From the NCBI RefSeq assembly GCF_904849725.1, contig NC_058520.1:318257186-318321185 (forward strand): a DNA stretch of 64,000 nucleotides, in the 5' to 3' direction. Position 1 is the first letter of the stretch. Each line of letters begins with the position of its first letter. The stretch comes from Hordeum vulgare subsp. vulgare (taxonomy: Eukaryota; Streptophyta; Magnoliopsida; Poales; Poaceae). The notes beneath the pieces are model-generated. The model searched no databases, was not told the DNA's origin, and was given only the letters and a program-made list of their open reading frames with translations. Positions 1 through 11,941 of this stretch are shown here, in pieces. The position numbers and the translations under genes are program-made.

Positions 1-1422
1 CTTCCGGAGAACCAAAGATGGCCAGAGGGGAGCCACGGCCTGACCATACAGCCTCCCTGCGTGGCCTGCCCCCTGGCCGCGCCCACAGGTCAACTGGGTC
101 GGTCCCACACCCACTGGTGCCCTCCTTCGGCCTATATTTACCTCTTCGATCAAAACCCTTCCAAGAGATCCAGAATCGCGAATTTCTCCATCATTCCACC
201 GCCGCAGCGCTTTCGAGATCGGGAGCGTTAGAAGACCTCTTCCCGACACCATGCCGGAGGGAGGATTCACCTCCAGGAGCTTCTCCACCGCCATGGATGC
301 TTCTCGGACGTGCCGTGAGTAGTCCTCCTTGGACCATGAGTCCATGACCAGTAGCTATGTGATATCTTCTCTCTAATCTTGTGCTTCAATGATTAGCCCT
401 CTTGAGATGCCCTACATGATCAAGGCATCTATGTAATTTTCCTGCTATTGCTATGCTTGGTTTGATGGGATCCGATGGATTATGAGATTATGTTCAGATT
501 TTGATGAGTTATATATTTGATTATCCTTTTATATTACGTTGTTTAGTGATTCATGCACGTTCTCCGTTGCTTTTTATTGCTTTGGACGAGTAGTATATTG
601 GAACTTCAAGAGGGAGCGTTATGCATGATTTTGGGTTCATGCCCCCTGATGTCTAGCTTGAGTGACAGAAACATAAGACTACGCGATGTGCAGTTGCCAC
701 CTCGGAGAAAATAACGGTGCTTGTGACCGCGGTTGCAAGTCTTGTTTACCTTACGCAAACTTAGTTAATGCAGTTGTCCGTTGCTTTGAGTTTACACTTT
801 GGGTGGGGCTCGCAACTTAATACCAGCGAGATGTTCTGGATAGATATCTCAAGGTGGATGATTAGTAAGTAGATGTTGATGAATAAACAGTCTACTTCTC
901 TTGGCGTACTGCCCATTACTATTGAACCTCTAACTATCAAGTAGCATAATTAGCATTGCAGCGCCTTTATAATTCTGTCAGTTTCCCAACTGTAATGTGT
1001 TTAGCCATGCATAGTTGTTTATCGTCTTTTGGGAGAGAGACATCAGTAGTGAACATGATGTGACTCCGGTCCATATCACCACCATTGTTTACACCTCCAT
1101 CATTTACCGCTTTATTTACTTTTCCGTTGCAATCACTATTACTATTCCCGTTTGTGTTTTGATCCTTTGCAAACTACAAGGCCGGAGAGATTGACAACCT
1201 CTCTATACTCGTTGGGAGCAAAGTTATTTGTGTGTGTGTGCAGGTCCATGTCTTCTGCTAGCGACAGGGGGGGAGACACCTACTTGTTGATCCTAGTAGT
1301 CCTACTGGTTCGATAAACCTTACAGTCTCCATGTGAGGGAAAACATGCTGCTGACTACATCTCAACCTTCCACTTGGGGTAACCAACGAGGAGCGAGAAT
1401 TATATACATCATCTCGTCATCA
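1..1422 (+). repeat. T1 5' LTR, missing about the first 235 bp
   Basis: The sequence aligns from its first base with 5375 onward in the right LTR and ends ...CATCA at 1422, followed by a primer-binding site. The alignment places the missing LTR start (TGATACG...) outside the window. A TATA-like stretch lies near 130-140, matching the one in the right copy. Confidence 0.85.
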
Positions 1423-1434
1423 AGCAAAGTTTTC

Positions 1435-1452
1435 TGGCACCGTTGCCGGGGA
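1435..1452 (+). promoter_or_regulatory. T1 primer-binding site (tRNA-Asp type)
   Basis: TGGCACCGTTGCCGGGGA lies 12 bp after the LTR end. It matches the 3' end of plant tRNA-Asp except for one base (A for G at the fifth position). This primer type is typical of Athila-like and related Triticeae Gypsy elements. Confidence 0.75.
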
Positions 1453-1625
1453 CTCCAGTCTTCAAGATAGGGGAGTTGTACGCTATCTTTTACCTTTGCT
1501 TTTAGTCTTGTTAGTTTGCCATGAGCTAGTTAGGCTCAATGTAAAACAACAAAAATATGAGAGAGCTTTATAAACTTTATCTTGAACTAGGACATGAAGT
1601 GTTTTAGGAGAAAATTAAAAAACCT

Positions 1626-2231
1626 ATGGAACTTTATTATTTGCATAACAGTTATGATGGTGGCAATGTTATTAGTATGGTTTCTTTGAATACCAATATT
1701 GATAATGACATGGAAAGCTCTAAGCTTGGGGATGATGGGTTTGATGAACATGATATTTTTAGTCCTCCAACTTTTGAGGAGAAAATTTGCTTTGATGATA
1801 CTATGCTTCCTAAACATGATGATTACCATGGTGATAATGATTGCTTTACTCTCACTATTCCTAATAAGAAAGATTTTGCTTATAAGAAGAGTAATGATAC
1901 TTTTATGCTTTTCGATCATGGAACCAATGCTTTATGTGATACTTATATTGTTGAGTTTATTCATGATCCCACTGAAAATTATTATGAGAATGGAACATAT
2001 GCTTATAGATATTTCAATAATATCAAGTTCCCTCTCTTTATGTTGAAGGTTTTGAAGCTACACTTGTTTTGCCTTCCTATGCTTATTGCTTTGTGCTTCA
2101 TTGAATTATTATATTGCAATATTCCTATGCATAGGAAGCATGTTAGACTTAAATGTGTTTGTTATTTGCTTCTTGATGCTCTCTTTTGTTCTACAACTCT
2201 TATTCCTACGAGAGCATCATTAAAATCTTAA
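1626..2231 (+). CDS. T1 internal ORF of unknown function, 201 aa
   Basis: An uninterrupted ORF begins about 200 bp after the 5' LTR. The N-terminal half is acidic and rich in Asp/Glu. The C-terminal third (about residues 137-190) is hydrophobic with two short Leu/Cys/Phe-rich segments separated by a His-Arg-Lys patch, so it could be membrane-associated. I see no gag, zinc-knuckle, protease or RT motif. I recall similar reading frames at this place in other Triticeae non-autonomous LTR elements, which would suggest selection or recent copying, but I cannot check this. The start is the first ATG of the open frame. It may be a leftover rather than an expressed protein. Confidence 0.45.
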   Translation: MELYYLHNSYDGGNVISMVSLNTNIDNDMESSKLGDDGFDEHDIFSPPTFEEKICFDDTMLPKHDDYHGDNDCFTLTIPNKKDFAYKKSNDTFMLFDHGTNALCDTYIVEFIHDPTENYYENGTYAYRYFNNIKFPLFMLKVLKLHLFCLPMLIALCFIELLYCNIPMHRKHVRLKCVCYLLLDALFCSTTLIPTRASLKS

Positions 2232-5120
2232 GCCTATCTTTATGACTATAAAGAAAGAGCTCTAGGGAGACAACCCTTGTTATCTTTACTTTGAGTTTTT
2301 AATTTCAGTTTTAGTGGTATTGATGCTTGTTAATACTATAGCAACATCATTGTATCTTTATTTTCAAGCTTTGTGGCAAGTTTTAGCCTCCGATTGCAAG
2401 AAAGTTCAAAAGTTGTGACATGCTGTCCAGAAACAGATTTTGTCTGCTTGACGGAAAAAATTGCCAAAACTCACCAGATCATCTTTTTTATATGAATCTT
2501 TTTTAAAGTACGATCTATATAATTTTATTTCTGGCCTCTGTCCTGAGGTTTTTGATTTGAGTTGCAGAAGAGCCCCGAAAAAATTATTTACTACCTGCTA
2601 TTCTGTTTTTCACAGATTCTGCCACGCTTTGCGTTTTCATCATTTTGCAAATCTTAAGCTTGCTTTTCCTTTGCAAAAACCTTTTGGAAATCGTGAGAAA
2701 TAGTAGCTATTCATGAAAATATTTTTTTCCAGTAGATAATAAATTATATTATCATGGGCACTAACCACTCTAATCAACTTATGATGAGTTTCGTATGAAG
2801 GGAGTTTTTAAGTATGCGATGGAAGATGATGAAGGAAGATCTAGGAGTGTCAAGTGCTCAAGCTTGGGGATGGACCCATTCACCCCCAAGAAATATTCAA
2901 GGAGACTCAAGCGTCTAAGCTTGGAGATGCCCCCGTGCATCCCCTTCTCCATCAACAATCATCTGTTCGTCCATCTCCATGCTATATTTTTATCACATCA
3001 TATGTTATGTGCTATGCTGGGAGCGCCCCACTCTTTTCTTTTTAGTCTGTTTTAGTTTTGCTTGATGATCATAACAAGTTGGAACCTAGACTTCTTTTCG
3101 TGGGAGAGAAACAAGCTCCACTCCACCCTAGAACATGACATAGGTTTTCATGCTTATCTTCTTTTTGTGTGTTCTTTATCTTTTCATAGCTGCTGTCATG
3201 CTTAGCTCTTATTTTTCATTCTCTATCTTTTTAAGAGCTTTTATTTAGGTTGCTTTTGGAACTCTTTTGAGTTATCATGCTTATCTTGTTTACAGAGTTG
3301 GCTTGTTTCACTGATTTGTGTGTCTTGCCTGAGTAGGTAACCGAGGTTGCTATTTATGTATAGTAGTAACTTGGAATAGTTTTGAGGTATTGATTTGAGT
3401 AATGTTTGGACTATTGGTGCCAAGAGCTTGAGCCTATTAGTGATAGGTGTCATATTTTGGGAAATCCATGTGTTTTTCAAAACTAAGAAAATAGTTGAGA
3501 AATCTAGCTACTAGATTGATCGCTAACCTCTGGAGGGGTTGGAATATATAGAGTACCCTCACGTTACCATGGGTCGAGGATGCGCAAGGATAACCAAACC
3601 CCCAAACAATCCTCCTCGGGGTACTTGTCTCTTTGTGAATCTCCTGACTAGATAGAGAGTTACCAATAATAAGTGCATGAGTTCTTCGGACTAATGTGAG
3701 TATTCGATTGTTGGAACTTCCACCATCCATATTTTGCTAGCCTCTTCGGTACCGTGCATTGCCCTTTCTCATCATGAGAGTTGGTGCAAACCTCGCCGGT
3801 GCATCCAAACACTTGGCACGATACGCTCTATCATCATAAGCCTCATTATATCTTTCCTCAAAACAACCACCATACCTACCTATTAAGGCATTTCCATAGC
3901 CTTTTCGAGATACATTGCCATGCAACATCCACCATCTCATGACTCGATCTTCATGTCATACATGATTTTGCTTGATCGAGGATCCACTTGCTAGTTGGGC
4001 CTTGCCCTTATTATTGCTACATGACGCGCTAGTTTCATTGCATATCCTGCTACACTGGCAGAGGCATACATTTGCATACATCATGACAGTTTTCATTTGT
4101 CTTTATGTTGAGTACTTCTCATAAAGTGTGAAGATCTTCTTTTATTCTTGTAAAACATAGAGGGTTTCCCTTAAGTGAGGAAAATATCCCAAAGAGGAAA
4201 AAATAAAAGATCCCAAAAGAGGACACATGAAAAGATCCCAAAGAGAACAAATGAGAGATAAATAGAAAGAGAAAAAGAGGCCACAAAAAAATCAAGAAAG
4301 GAAAAAGAAATAAAAACAGAGAAGGGGCAACACTACTATTCCTTTAGAAAGATCCACACTCGTACTCCATTGTTATATTTGTACTCGATAGAGATTATCA
4401 TTCCTGCATAACCATGTGGGGACCCTTACACTATAGAACTTGGCTTGTATATTCCAATGATGAGCCTCCTCAAATGAGCTCTAGGTCTTCATGAGCAAGC
4501 AAGTTGGATGCACCCCACTAGTTCCATTGGAGAGCTTACCTTAGCTCATATCGGCATCCGTTGCATGGAAATCCCTACTCCTCACATCATATCTATCATT
4601 TGGCTTTCTCTCGCCTATGGTTGTCCTCATTAATGTGAGCCTTTAACACCTTTTTTGTCTTCCTTCCCCATCATTATTCTCTTTGCCATGCTAAGTGCCA
4701 ACATATCTTGCTTGCACTCATCCATTGCATGAGTGCTCAAAATCGAAAGGGAGAGGATCATTTTGACTTGTGCCTGACTAGTGGTCTGGGGATGAGTAAA
4801 AATAAGATTCCGAAGGAGACCAAGTGTGAAGTTTTAGTAGATTGAGTTCTCAATTAAAAACTATTTTTATGCTCTAAATCCATCTCCCATTTCTTGCACG
4901 CAAACACCATTTGGAGACATCCGAGTCACAGACAGCGAGAGCTCTTGCACCTTTATGTTCTCACTTTGCTATTTTCAATACTAAATATAGACTCTTGCTT
5001 GTTATTGTCTTGACTTGAATTGCATATCTCACTTGCTTTACTTTGAAGTTCTTATATGTGTATTATCATGTCACAACAAAAATTATTTGTGTTATCATTT
5101 ACCTACTCGAGGACGAGCAG
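2232..5120 (+). other. T1 non-coding 3' internal region
   Basis: There is no convincing coding sequence. It contains a short GGGAGACAACCC motif just after the ORF (about 2256-2276), two polypurine-tract-like copies (2859-2873 and 2914-2930) and AT-rich sequence. It resembles, with interruptions, the 3' internal region of T4 (22588-25265), including the segment around 3890-3930 that matches about 24150-24195. The two elements therefore share this 3' region. Confidence 0.6.
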
Positions 5121-5139
5121 GAATTAAGCTTGGGGATGT
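5121..5139 (+). promoter_or_regulatory. T1 polypurine tract
   Basis: A purine-rich tract (AAGCTTGGGGATG core) directly precedes the TGATACG start of the 3' LTR, as expected for the plus-strand primer of reverse transcription. Confidence 0.8.
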
Positions 5140-6795
5140 TGATACGTACCAAACGTATCTATAACTTTTTCTTGTTCCATGATCTTTTGGGTGACATTGT
5201 TATATGTTTTGCTACACTTTCATATATTTTTACACATATTTGGACTAACCTACTAACTAAGTGCACCAAGTGCCAATTTCTGTCTGTTGATGTGTTTTTT
5301 GCAGGGACTTTTATCCAAATTTACAGAGCCCCAAAAATCCCGTGAAAAATATATAAAAATCAGCATGATGGAAGCTTTCGGAGCACCGAAGATGGGCCAG
5401 AGGGGAGCCAGGGCCTGCCCATGCAGCCTCCCTATGCGGCCCGCCCCCTATTTGCGCCCACAGGTCGCCGGGGTGGGTTCCACGCCCTCTGGTGCCCTCC
5501 TTCGGCCTATATTTACCTCTCCGATAGAAAACCCTTCGAGGAGATCCACAATTGCGAATTTCTCCATCATTCCGCCCCGTGGCGCTTTCGAGATCGGGAG
5601 CGTCAGAAGACCTCTTCCCGACACTCCGCCAGAGGGAGGATTGACCTCCGGGAGCTTCTCCACCGCCATGGACGCTTCTCGGACGTGCCGTGAGTAGTCC
5701 TCCTTGGACCATGAGTCCATGACCAGTAGTTATGTGATGTCTTCTCTCCAATCTTGTGCTTCAATGATTAGTCCTTGTGAGCTGCCCTACATGATCAAGG
5801 CATCTATGTATTTTTCGTGCTATTGCTATGCTTGGTTTGCTGGGATCCGATGGATTATGAGATTATGTTCATATTGTGATGAGTTATATATTTGATTATC
5901 CTTTTATATTATGTTATTTACTTATTCATGCATGTTCTCCGTTGCTTTTTATTGATTTGGCTGAGTAGTAGATTGTAACTCCAAGAGGGAGCGTTATGCA
6001 TGATTGTGGGTTCATGCCCCCTGATGTCTAGCTTGAGTGATAAAAACATGAGACTAGGGGATGTGCTGTTGCCACTAGGGAGAAAACAACGGTGCTTGTG
6101 ACCGCAGTTGCAAGTATTGTTTACCTTACGCAAAGTTTGTTAATGCAGTTGTCCGTTGCCTTGAGTTTACACTTTGGGTGGGGCTCGCAACTTAATACCA
6201 GCGATATGTTCGGGATAGATATCTCAAGGTCGATGATTAGTAAGTAGATGCTGATAAATAAATGGTCTACTTGTCTTGGCCTACTGCCCATTACTATTGA
6301 ACCTCTAACTATCAAGTAGCATAATTTGCATTGTAGTGCGTTTATAATTCTGTCTATTGCCCAACTGTAATTTGTTTACCGAAGCATACTTGTTTATCAT
6401 CTTTTGGGAGAGAGACATCACTAGTGAACATCATGTGACTCCGGTCCATACCACCACCATCGTTTACACCTCCATCATTTACCGCTTTATTTACTTTTCC
6501 GTTGCAATCACTATTACTATTCCCGCTTGTGTTTTGATCCTTTGCAAACTATAAGGCCGGAGAGATTGACAACCTCTCTCTACTCGTCGGTAGCAAAGTT
6601 ATTTGTGTGTGTACAGGTCCACGTCTTCTGCTGGCGCCAGGGTGGGAGACACCTACTTGTTGATCCTAGGAGTCCTACTGGTTCTATAAACCTTACAGTC
6701 TCCGTGTGAGGGAAAAGTTGCTGCTGACTATATTTCAACCTTCTACTTGGGGTAACCAATGAGGAGCGAGAAGTATATACATCATCTCGTCATCA
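5140..6795 (+). repeat. T1 3' LTR (1656 bp)
   Basis: It starts TGATACGTACC after the polypurine tract and ends ATCATCTCGTCATCA. A TATA-like element (CCTATATTTACC) lies near 5505-5516, and GC-rich sequence lies just upstream. The repeat matches 1-1422 from 5375 on. Confidence 0.88.
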
Positions 6796-6915
6796 TGCAG
6801 TAGTGAGGACAATCCTCAGTCTACGGACCCAGTCCACATAATTGCTACTATCATCTTTCAACTAAGTTTTCTCTAGTAACATATCAAAAAATAGTGGAGC
6901 TACAACGCAAGCTAC
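6796..6915 (-). pseudogene. T2 gag, N-terminal fragment (interrupted by T1)
   Basis: On the minus strand, 40 codons from about 6915 read as the start of a BARE1/Angela-type Gag, including the conserved LKDD-SNYVDWVR block. The expected start codon is not ATG here, and a TAG interrupts the frame just before the LKDD block. The sequence stops at 6796 where T1 is inserted. Gag would form the virus-like particle; this copy cannot. The match is from memory of the family and is strong over the last 20 residues. Confidence 0.75.
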
Positions 6916-8134
6916 AATATAATTTGCAAAGACATTTTGACTAAGTTCATGATAATAAGTTCAATTTATAATATTACTTAAGAACTCCCACTCAAATTGA
7001 CATCCTTCTAGTCATTCGAGTGACACATGATCCAAATTAACTAACTCAAGTCCGATCATCACGTGAGTTGAGTTAGCTTCAATGGTGAACATATCTATGT
7101 TGATCATATCTACTATACGACTCAAGTTCAACCTTTCGGTCTCTTGTGTTCTGAGGCCATGTATGTACATGCTAGGCTCGTCAAGTTTAACCCGAGTGTT
7201 CCGCGTGTGCAACTATTTTGCACCCGTTGTATGTGAATGTAGAGGCTATCACACCCGATCATCACATCGTGTCCCGAAATGACGAACTGTCGCAACGGTG
7301 CACAATCGGGGAGAACACAATTTTATCTTGAAATTTTAGTAAGGGATCACCTTATAATGCTACCGTGGTCCTAAGCAAAATAAGGAGCATAAAATGATTA
7401 ACATCACATGCAAATCATAAGTGACATGATATGGCCATGAACTTGTGCTTGTTGATCTCCATCACCAAAGCACCGACATGATATCCATCGTCACCAGCAC
7501 CACACCATGATATCCATTATTGTGCTGCCATCGAGGTTGTCGCGCCAACTCTGTTGTTTCTACTAAGGCTACTAAACTAGCGATAAAGCAAAGCATCACC
7601 AGGAGCAAAATAATTAAAGACAACCCTATGGCTCCTGCCGGTCGCCATAGCATCGACGTGCAAGTTGATATTTAACTATTACAACATGATCATCTCATAC
7701 ATCAAATATATCATATCATGTATTTGGCCATAACACATCACAACATACCCTGCAAAAACAAGTTAGACGTCCTCTAATGTTTTTTTGCATGTTTTACGTG
7801 GCTGCTATGGGTATCTAGTATGATCGCATCTTACTTATGCTAAACCACAACGGTGATATGCAAGTTTCTATTTAACCTTCTCCAAGGACCGCCTCGGTCC
7901 AATCCGATTCAACAAAAGTTGGAGAAACAAACACCCGCCAGTCGTCTTTATGCGACAAGTTGCATGTTAGTCGATGAAGCCAGTCTCTCGTAAGCGTACG
8001 AGTAATGTTGGTCCGGGCCGCTGCATCCAACAATACCGCCGATCAAGAAAAGAGTAAGTAGGTCAGCAATCTGAATATCAACACCTACAATCTCTTTTGT
8101 GTTCTACTCGAGATGTCATCTATGCATAGACCTA
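6916..8134 (-). other. T2 untranslated leader
   Basis: This is about 1.2 kb between primer-binding site and gag. I see no ORF worth calling. Its sequence is of the kind found in BARE1/Angela leaders, which hold packaging and translation signals. Short ORFs on either strand here are chance. Confidence 0.65.
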
Positions 8135-8147
8135 GCTCAGGATGCCA
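8135..8147 (-). promoter_or_regulatory. T2 primer-binding site (degenerate initiator tRNA-Met type)
   Basis: On the minus strand TGGCATCCTGAGC follows the LTR end by one base. It resembles the Copia consensus TGGTATCAGAGC with several substitutions. Confidence 0.6.
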
Positions 8148-8148
8148 C

Positions 8149-9915
8149 TGTTGGGCAACGTTGCATGGGAAACAAAAAATTGCTACGCGCATACAAGATC
8201 TATCCCCGTTGATGAACATCTACAAGAGGAGAGATCGAATCCACATACCCTTGTAGATCGCTAAGCGGAAGTGTTAAAGAAGTAGTTGATGTAGTGGTAC
8301 GTCTTCGCGATCCAATCACGGTCCATGCCATGAACTCCCGATCAAGTGTCGAAGGAACAGCACCGCCGCGTTCCGCACACGTACAACTCGATGACGTCTC
8401 CACCTCCTCGATCCAGCGAGCAAGGGCGGAGTAGTAGATGAGTTATCGGGCTACACGATGGCGTGGTGGCGGTTGTGGTGGTGCTATCCCGGCAGGGCTA
8501 GGCCTAGCGCCACACAAACCGCAAACAGAGGAAAAACTATCTAGGGAGAGTGAGGGGCGCCAAGGGCTTCGTGTGTGCTCTTGGGGAGTCCCCTCCTCTC
8601 TATATATAGGTGTATGGGCGTGGGGAACAGCCCCTCCAAGCCCTAGGGTGCAGCCAAGGGGGGAGGAGGTTGAATCCTAGTCCCCTTCCTTGCCTTCCAT
8701 ACAAAGGTGGACTTTCCACCTTTCCCAATTGCACGGGCCTTGAGGGACTTGTGAGCTTGGCCCAACAAGGCCACAACATCTCCCCTCAGCCCATGCAAAC
8801 CCTTGGGACGTGGTCGAACCCTTGGTGGACTTCTGGACTCCTCCAAAAGTTTCTGGAACCTTCTAGAAGTTTCCTGGTGCAATACTGGAAAACCCGAAAC
8901 TTTTCCGGTAGACAAAATATGACTTGCCATATATAAATCTTTACCACCGGACCATTCTGGGGCTCCTCGTGACATCCGGGATCTCATCTGGGACTCCGAA
9001 CAACTTTTGGTTACTACCACACATAACACATTAATACCAAATCCTCATGAAATCTTAAGTGTGCAGACCATGCGGGTTCGAGAACAATGCAGTCATGACA
9101 GAGACACTCTCCGGACAATAACCAATAGCGGGTCATGTATGTCCATATCAAGTCCTACATATGCTACGAAGATCTTTATCGGTCTAACCACGATGTCAAG
9201 GATTCAATCAATCTCGTATACTATTCCCTTTGTCTATTGGTATGTTACTTGCTCGAGATTCGATCGTCGGTATCTCTATTCCTACTTCAATCTCGTTACC
9301 AGCAAGTCTCTTTACTCGTTCCGTAATACAAGATCACGTGCTAAATTCTTAGTCACATTTCTTGCAAGGCTTATTGTGATATTGTATTACCGAGTGGGCG
9401 CCGAGATACCTCTCCGTCATACATAGTGACAAATCCGAGTCTCGATTCACGCCAACCCAACAAACACCTTCAGAGATACGTGTAGAGCACCTTTTGTAGT
9501 CACTCAGTTACGTTGCTATATTTGATACACACAAGGTATTTCTTTGGTGTTCGGGAGTTGTATGATCTCATGGTCATTGGAACAGATACATTAACATGCA
9601 GAAACTAATAGCAATAAACTCACATGTTCATATGCTACGTTCATAGTTTGGATCTTGTCCATCACATCATTCTCCTAATGATGTGATCCTATTATCAAGT
9701 GAGAACACTTGTCTATGGCCAGGAAACCCCGACCATCTTTGGTCAATGAGCTAGTCAACTAGAGGCTCACTAGGGACAGTGTGTTGTCTATGTATCCACA
9801 CATGTATTTGAGCTTCCAATCAATACAATTCTAGCATGGATAATAAACGATTATCATGAACAAGGAAATATAATTATAACCAATTTATTATTGCGTCTAG
9901 GGCATATTTCCAACA
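8149..9915 (-). repeat. T2 5' LTR (1767 bp)
   Basis: The termini are TGTTGGAAATATGCCCTAGA (minus strand, from 9915) and ...CAACGTTGCCCAACA (to 8149). Length and ends match the BARE1/Angela/WIS LTR. Only one LTR of the element is in the window. Confidence 0.85.
8600..8610 (-). promoter_or_regulatory. T2 LTR TATA box
   Basis: CCTATATATAG on the minus strand lies inside the LTR, about 450 bp before its 3' end, which suits the R/U5 start of a Copia transcript. Confidence 0.55.
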
Positions 9916-10247
9916 TCTCCTTGGACCTAGTCCCTCGGACTGGAGTCTCATTGGCCGAAGCCTCAGGGACCGGAGTCTCATGGGTCGAAGGCCCTTTGTC
10001 CCGAGGCTTGTGGTCCGGAATCATCGTAGCCTTCACCTCAAACGGGTCCACCCTAGTAGTCGTGTGCTCGGGTGAATGAGTTGGGGATGGCGATGACGAA
10101 GGCGTAGCAGTGTGCCTACCTGTCCCGTGGCCACGTCCTCTAACTCTATGCTTCTTCCCTCCCTGACCTCCTCTCCTGGTTGGCAATGATGCCGATGAAG
10201 AAGCGCCCGCGAGTGCCCCAATAGGGTCTATCAATGCTCTCTAGAGA
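9916..10247 (-). pseudogene. T3 ORF remnant, Gly/Arg/Ser-rich
   Basis: On the minus strand an ORF starting at 10234 encodes a low-complexity, basic protein (Arg-Gly-Gly, Gly-Lys-Lys and Pro-Ser runs) and is cut by T2 at 9915. It lies downstream of the Tnp2 gene in the element's own orientation. It could be a Tnp2 C-terminal extension or the second CACTA gene; I cannot decide. No conserved domain is recognisable. Confidence 0.4.
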
Positions 10248-10539
10248 GATAGGGGTGGAATGGAAGTACCCCTCCTGAACCCACCATCTTTCAACACCTG
10301 CCATGACAAAGAGTAAAAGAAATTAGTACAACATAAAAAAATTGAATACCTATCATTTATAATAATATGTACATAATTTAAGTTGGGATGCATATAAACT
10401 AATAATAGTCTCGATCATCTATATATGCTCCGGGATCAATAAATGTATCATCATCATCACTATCATGTGTGTCGTCATGAATGACTTCTCATCGGGTTCA
10501 GCGACATCAACATGTGGAAGGTCTGTCTGTAATTATTCA
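10248..10539. other. T3 spacer, no feature seen
   Basis: This AT-rich stretch lies between the Tnp2 acidic tail and the Gly/Arg-rich ORF. On the minus strand it is broken by several stops. Nothing else is recognisable. Confidence 0.5.
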
Positions 10540-11237
10540 AGCATTGATAGGTCATCCGCAGCGGTAACCTCTTCTATTTTCGGCTCTTCTTGTTCCTGCT
10601 CAGGGGTGAAGTCGGATATACTGTCCATGTCTACTTTCATGTTCTGGGGTGAAGTAGAGCGGTTCTTGAATCTTTTCTTGGAAAGACTTATTTCTTGGAA
10701 GATTTCTCCTTCATATGTGTATGGGTTAATGTGAGGTTCATCATCCTCTTAATTGGGGGGAGGTGGTCTTGCACGTGGCGGCACTTCATAAACAACATCC
10801 CAACCATTCAGATTCTTATCAATTTGGTAGGCCCACGGTAGATAGAAAACTTGGGTTGCCTATTGAGCCGTAATATAGACATCGGGGACATCTAAATGGG
10901 TGCTTTGTTTGATTTCGACCAACCCTATATGTTCATGAGTCCTTCTAGTCTCCTTCGGCTGGAACCAATAACATTTGAAGACTATGACGTTCAGCGGGTT
11001 TTCACCATAGAATGGAAGTTCATAAATTGCTTCAACTCTTCCATAATACTCGGTACCTCCTTCGCCGATAGGAGAGACACCACAATTAGTAGATTTTTGT
11101 TCGGCCATAGATAGCTCTTTGCTAAAGGTATGAAAGTGATATCCGTTAATGTTGTATTCCTCAAATGAGCAAACCTTATAGTCAAAACCATTAGCCACTT
11201 GTCTCATTTCGGCATCCATAGACTCTGAATTAGCCTA
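10540..11237 (-). pseudogene. T3 Tnp2 C-terminal part: DUF4216-like domain and acidic tail
   Basis: From 11219 down to 10860 the minus strand encodes 119 residues with the DUF4216 pattern seen in CACTA Tnp2 proteins (FEEYNINGYHFHT, YYGRVEAIYEL, VFKCYWF). A TAG near 10860 interrupts the frame. It continues as a QVFYLPWAY-type ending, a proline-rich turn and an acidic Asp/Glu tail to about 10540. The N-terminal side is cut at 11237 by T4. The missing side is at 26958-29779, so the gene is split by 15.7 kb. The domain's own role in transposition is unknown. Confidence 0.75.
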
Positions 11238-11941
11238 TGATACGTCTCAAACGTATCTATAATTTTTGATGGTTTCACGCTGTTATCTTGTCTTCTTTGT
11301 ATGTTTTATGTATATTTTTATATCTTTTTTGGGACTAACTTATTGATTCAGTGCCAAGTGCCAATTCCTATTTTTCCGTGTTTTTGACTCTTTTCAGATC
11401 TGATTTTGGAACGGAGTCCAAACGGAAGAAAAACCCCAAAATGATTTTTTCCCAAACGGAAGAAGCCGAGGGGGCTTTTGGGCCAAGCCAGGTGGGCTCT
11501 AGGGAGCCCACAAGCCCCTACTCTGCCACCAGGGGGAGGCGGTGGTGGGCAGGCTTGTGGCCTCCCTGGCCGCCCCCTGACCTAGGTCTTGCGCCTATAT
11601 ATTCCCAAATATTCCGCAAAAAATCAGGGGAGCCTCGAAAATACTTTTCCGTCGCCGCAAGCTTCCGTTTCCGTGAGATCTCATCCGGAGACCCTTCCCG
11701 GCGCCCTACCGGAGGGGACTTTGGAGGTGGAGGGCTTCTTCATCATCATCATCGCCCCTCCAATGACTCGTGAGTAGTTCACTTCAGACCTACGGGTCCG
11801 TAGTTAGTAGCTAGATGACTTCTTCTCTCTTTTGGATCTTCAATACAAAGTTCTCCATGATCTTCATGGGGATCTATCCGATGTAATCTTCTTTGGCGAT
11901 GTGTTTGTCGAGATCCTATGAATTGTGGACTTGTGATCAGA
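11238..11941 (+). repeat. T4 5' LTR, truncated at 704 bp
   Basis: It aligns with 25285-25988 of the 3' LTR up to ...GGACTTGTGATCAGA, then jumps into gag sequence of T5. The missing second half of the LTR and the adjoining T5 sequence were probably lost in one deletion. Confidence 0.85.
11508..11560 (+). promoter_or_regulatory. GC-rich hairpin upstream of T4 LTR TATA box
   Basis: The arms CCACAAGCCCC..GCCACC (11508-11530) and GGCGGTGG..CTTGTGG (11538-11560) form an imperfect stem. A TATATATT box follows at 11596-11603. The same arrangement occurs in the 3' LTR (25555-25607), in the T5 LTR and inside T5. Confidence 0.6.

Larger units (their letters stand above)
1..6795 (+). mobile_element. T1: non-autonomous Gypsy-type LTR retrotransposon (left end outside window)
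   Basis: Two related direct repeats (1-1422 and 5140-6795) flank a 3.7-kb internal region with a primer-binding site after the left LTR and a polypurine tract before the right LTR. The internal region has no gag-pol motifs, only a 201-codon ORF, so the element resembles a LARD-like or Athila-related non-autonomous family (Sabrina/Fatima/WHAM-type by recollection, not searched). By eye the LTRs differ at about 7 positions per 100 over roughly 155 bp, so the insertion is not recent. It interrupts the gag of T2: T2 coding sequence starts directly at 6796. The target duplication should be TGCAG (6796-6800), but the left copy lies outside the window. Confidence 0.85.
6796..9915 (-). mobile_element. 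T2: BARE1/Angela/WIS-like Copia element, 5' part
   Basis: On the minus strand the order is a 1767-bp LTR (TGTTGGAAATATGCCC...CAACA), a primer-binding site, a 1.2-kb leader and then 40 codons of gag. T1 then interrupts it. Layout, LTR termini and gag start agree with the BARE1/Angela/WIS lineage of Triticeae. The rest (gag-pol and 3' LTR) must lie left of the window. It is inserted in the CACTA element T3; the flank at 9916-9920 (TCTCC) is one side of the expected 5-bp target duplication. Confidence 0.85.

Noticed and set aside
8438..9426. ORFs of 80-139 codons in the T2 LTR
   Set aside because: Chance frames inside a BARE1/Angela-like LTR.
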